From assembly GCF_003591515.1 (NCBI RefSeq), contig NZ_QZCG01000005.1, positions 1 to 64,000 on the forward strand: a DNA stretch of 64,000 nucleotides, in the 5' to 3' direction. Below are positions 63,984 to 64,000 of the stretch, in pieces; within the stretch, counting starts at the first letter, position 1, and each line of letters starts with the position of its first letter. Position numbers and translations under genes: made by a program. The notes below the pieces were generated by a model. The model was not told the origin of the DNA. It made no database searches and saw only the letters and a list, made by a program, of their open reading frames with translations. The DNA comes from Paracoccus onubensis. Its GTDB lineage: Bacteria > Pseudomonadota > Alphaproteobacteria > Rhodobacterales > Rhodobacteraceae.

Positions 63984-64000
63984 AAGAGGAGATCGTCCGG

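Overview
The window is a continuous stretch of GC-rich chromosome from an alphaproteobacterium, most likely a Paracoccus-like member of the Rhodobacteraceae. The support is a Paracoccus-type cytochrome c550 gene beside an aa3 oxidase subunit I gene, MipZ instead of a Min system, a Paracoccus-type glutathione-dependent formaldehyde-activating enzyme, HslV with a short propeptide, and several small conserved proteins usual in that family. I see no insertion sequence, prophage, CRISPR array, rRNA operon or replication origin. Most of the window is housekeeping sequence mixed with small accessory operons.

Layout. 1-2.2 kb: end of ccmI, ruvX and an aldo/keto reductase. 2.3-6.6 kb: an RND efflux pump with its adaptor. 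6.7-11.1 kb: mipZ, a DUF1801 protein, a metallo-hydrolase, a DMT exporter and an AhpD-like enzyme. 11.3-17.6 kb: a five-gene malonate uptake and activation operon (TRAP transporter, malonyl-CoA decarboxylase, malonyl-CoA synthetase) facing its GntR-type regulator, with a perfect palindrome between them. 17.9-21.0 kb: cytochrome c550, oxidase subunit I and a DUF2244 protein. 21.2-31.5 kb: GatB/YqeY, carA, a large membrane glycosyltransferase, glnE, the N-end-rule transferase bpt and ilvB-ilvH. 31.5-36.5 kb: small conserved proteins, an M48 lipoprotein peptidase, a nitroreductase, an EI24 membrane protein, DUF1467, methylmalonyl-CoA epimerase and an atypical receiver protein. 36.5-44.3 kb: aspS, a CPBP protein, a GH25 lysozyme-like lipoprotein, a D-lactate/glycolate oxidase-type flavoenzyme, a GT8-like glycosyltransferase, an epimerase-like protein and a DUF2235 hydrolase. 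44.3-48.4 kb: ornithine decarboxylase, then a four-gene DUF1428/VOC/GST/hydrolase operon behind a TetR-type operator. 48.4-53.4 kb: a catalytically dead rhomboid, trpS, gfa, tRNA-Leu(GAG), lipB, an Xre-type regulator and a small protein. 53.7-57.1 kb: a LysR regulator facing an MhqO/FMN-reductase/CatE-type operon for quinone or electrophile defence. 57.3-64 kb: pheT, prfB, a GNAT enzyme and hslVU.

The strongest structure not explained by genes is a polar intergenic repeat present ten times. It has a GC hairpin (GGGGGC...GCCCCC) followed by a conserved GGTATTTGAACAAAGAAGAA-like tail. It usually lies directly 3' of a gene and in the same orientation, including inside the ilvB-ilvH and hslV-hslU operons. 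Other points worth following are the pseudo-rhomboid, a receiver domain with Glu at the phosphorylation site, a glycosyltransferase with an N-terminal MshEN-like (possible c-di-GMP-binding) region, the oxidase terminator hidden inside the next gene, and two regulated electrophile-defence operons.
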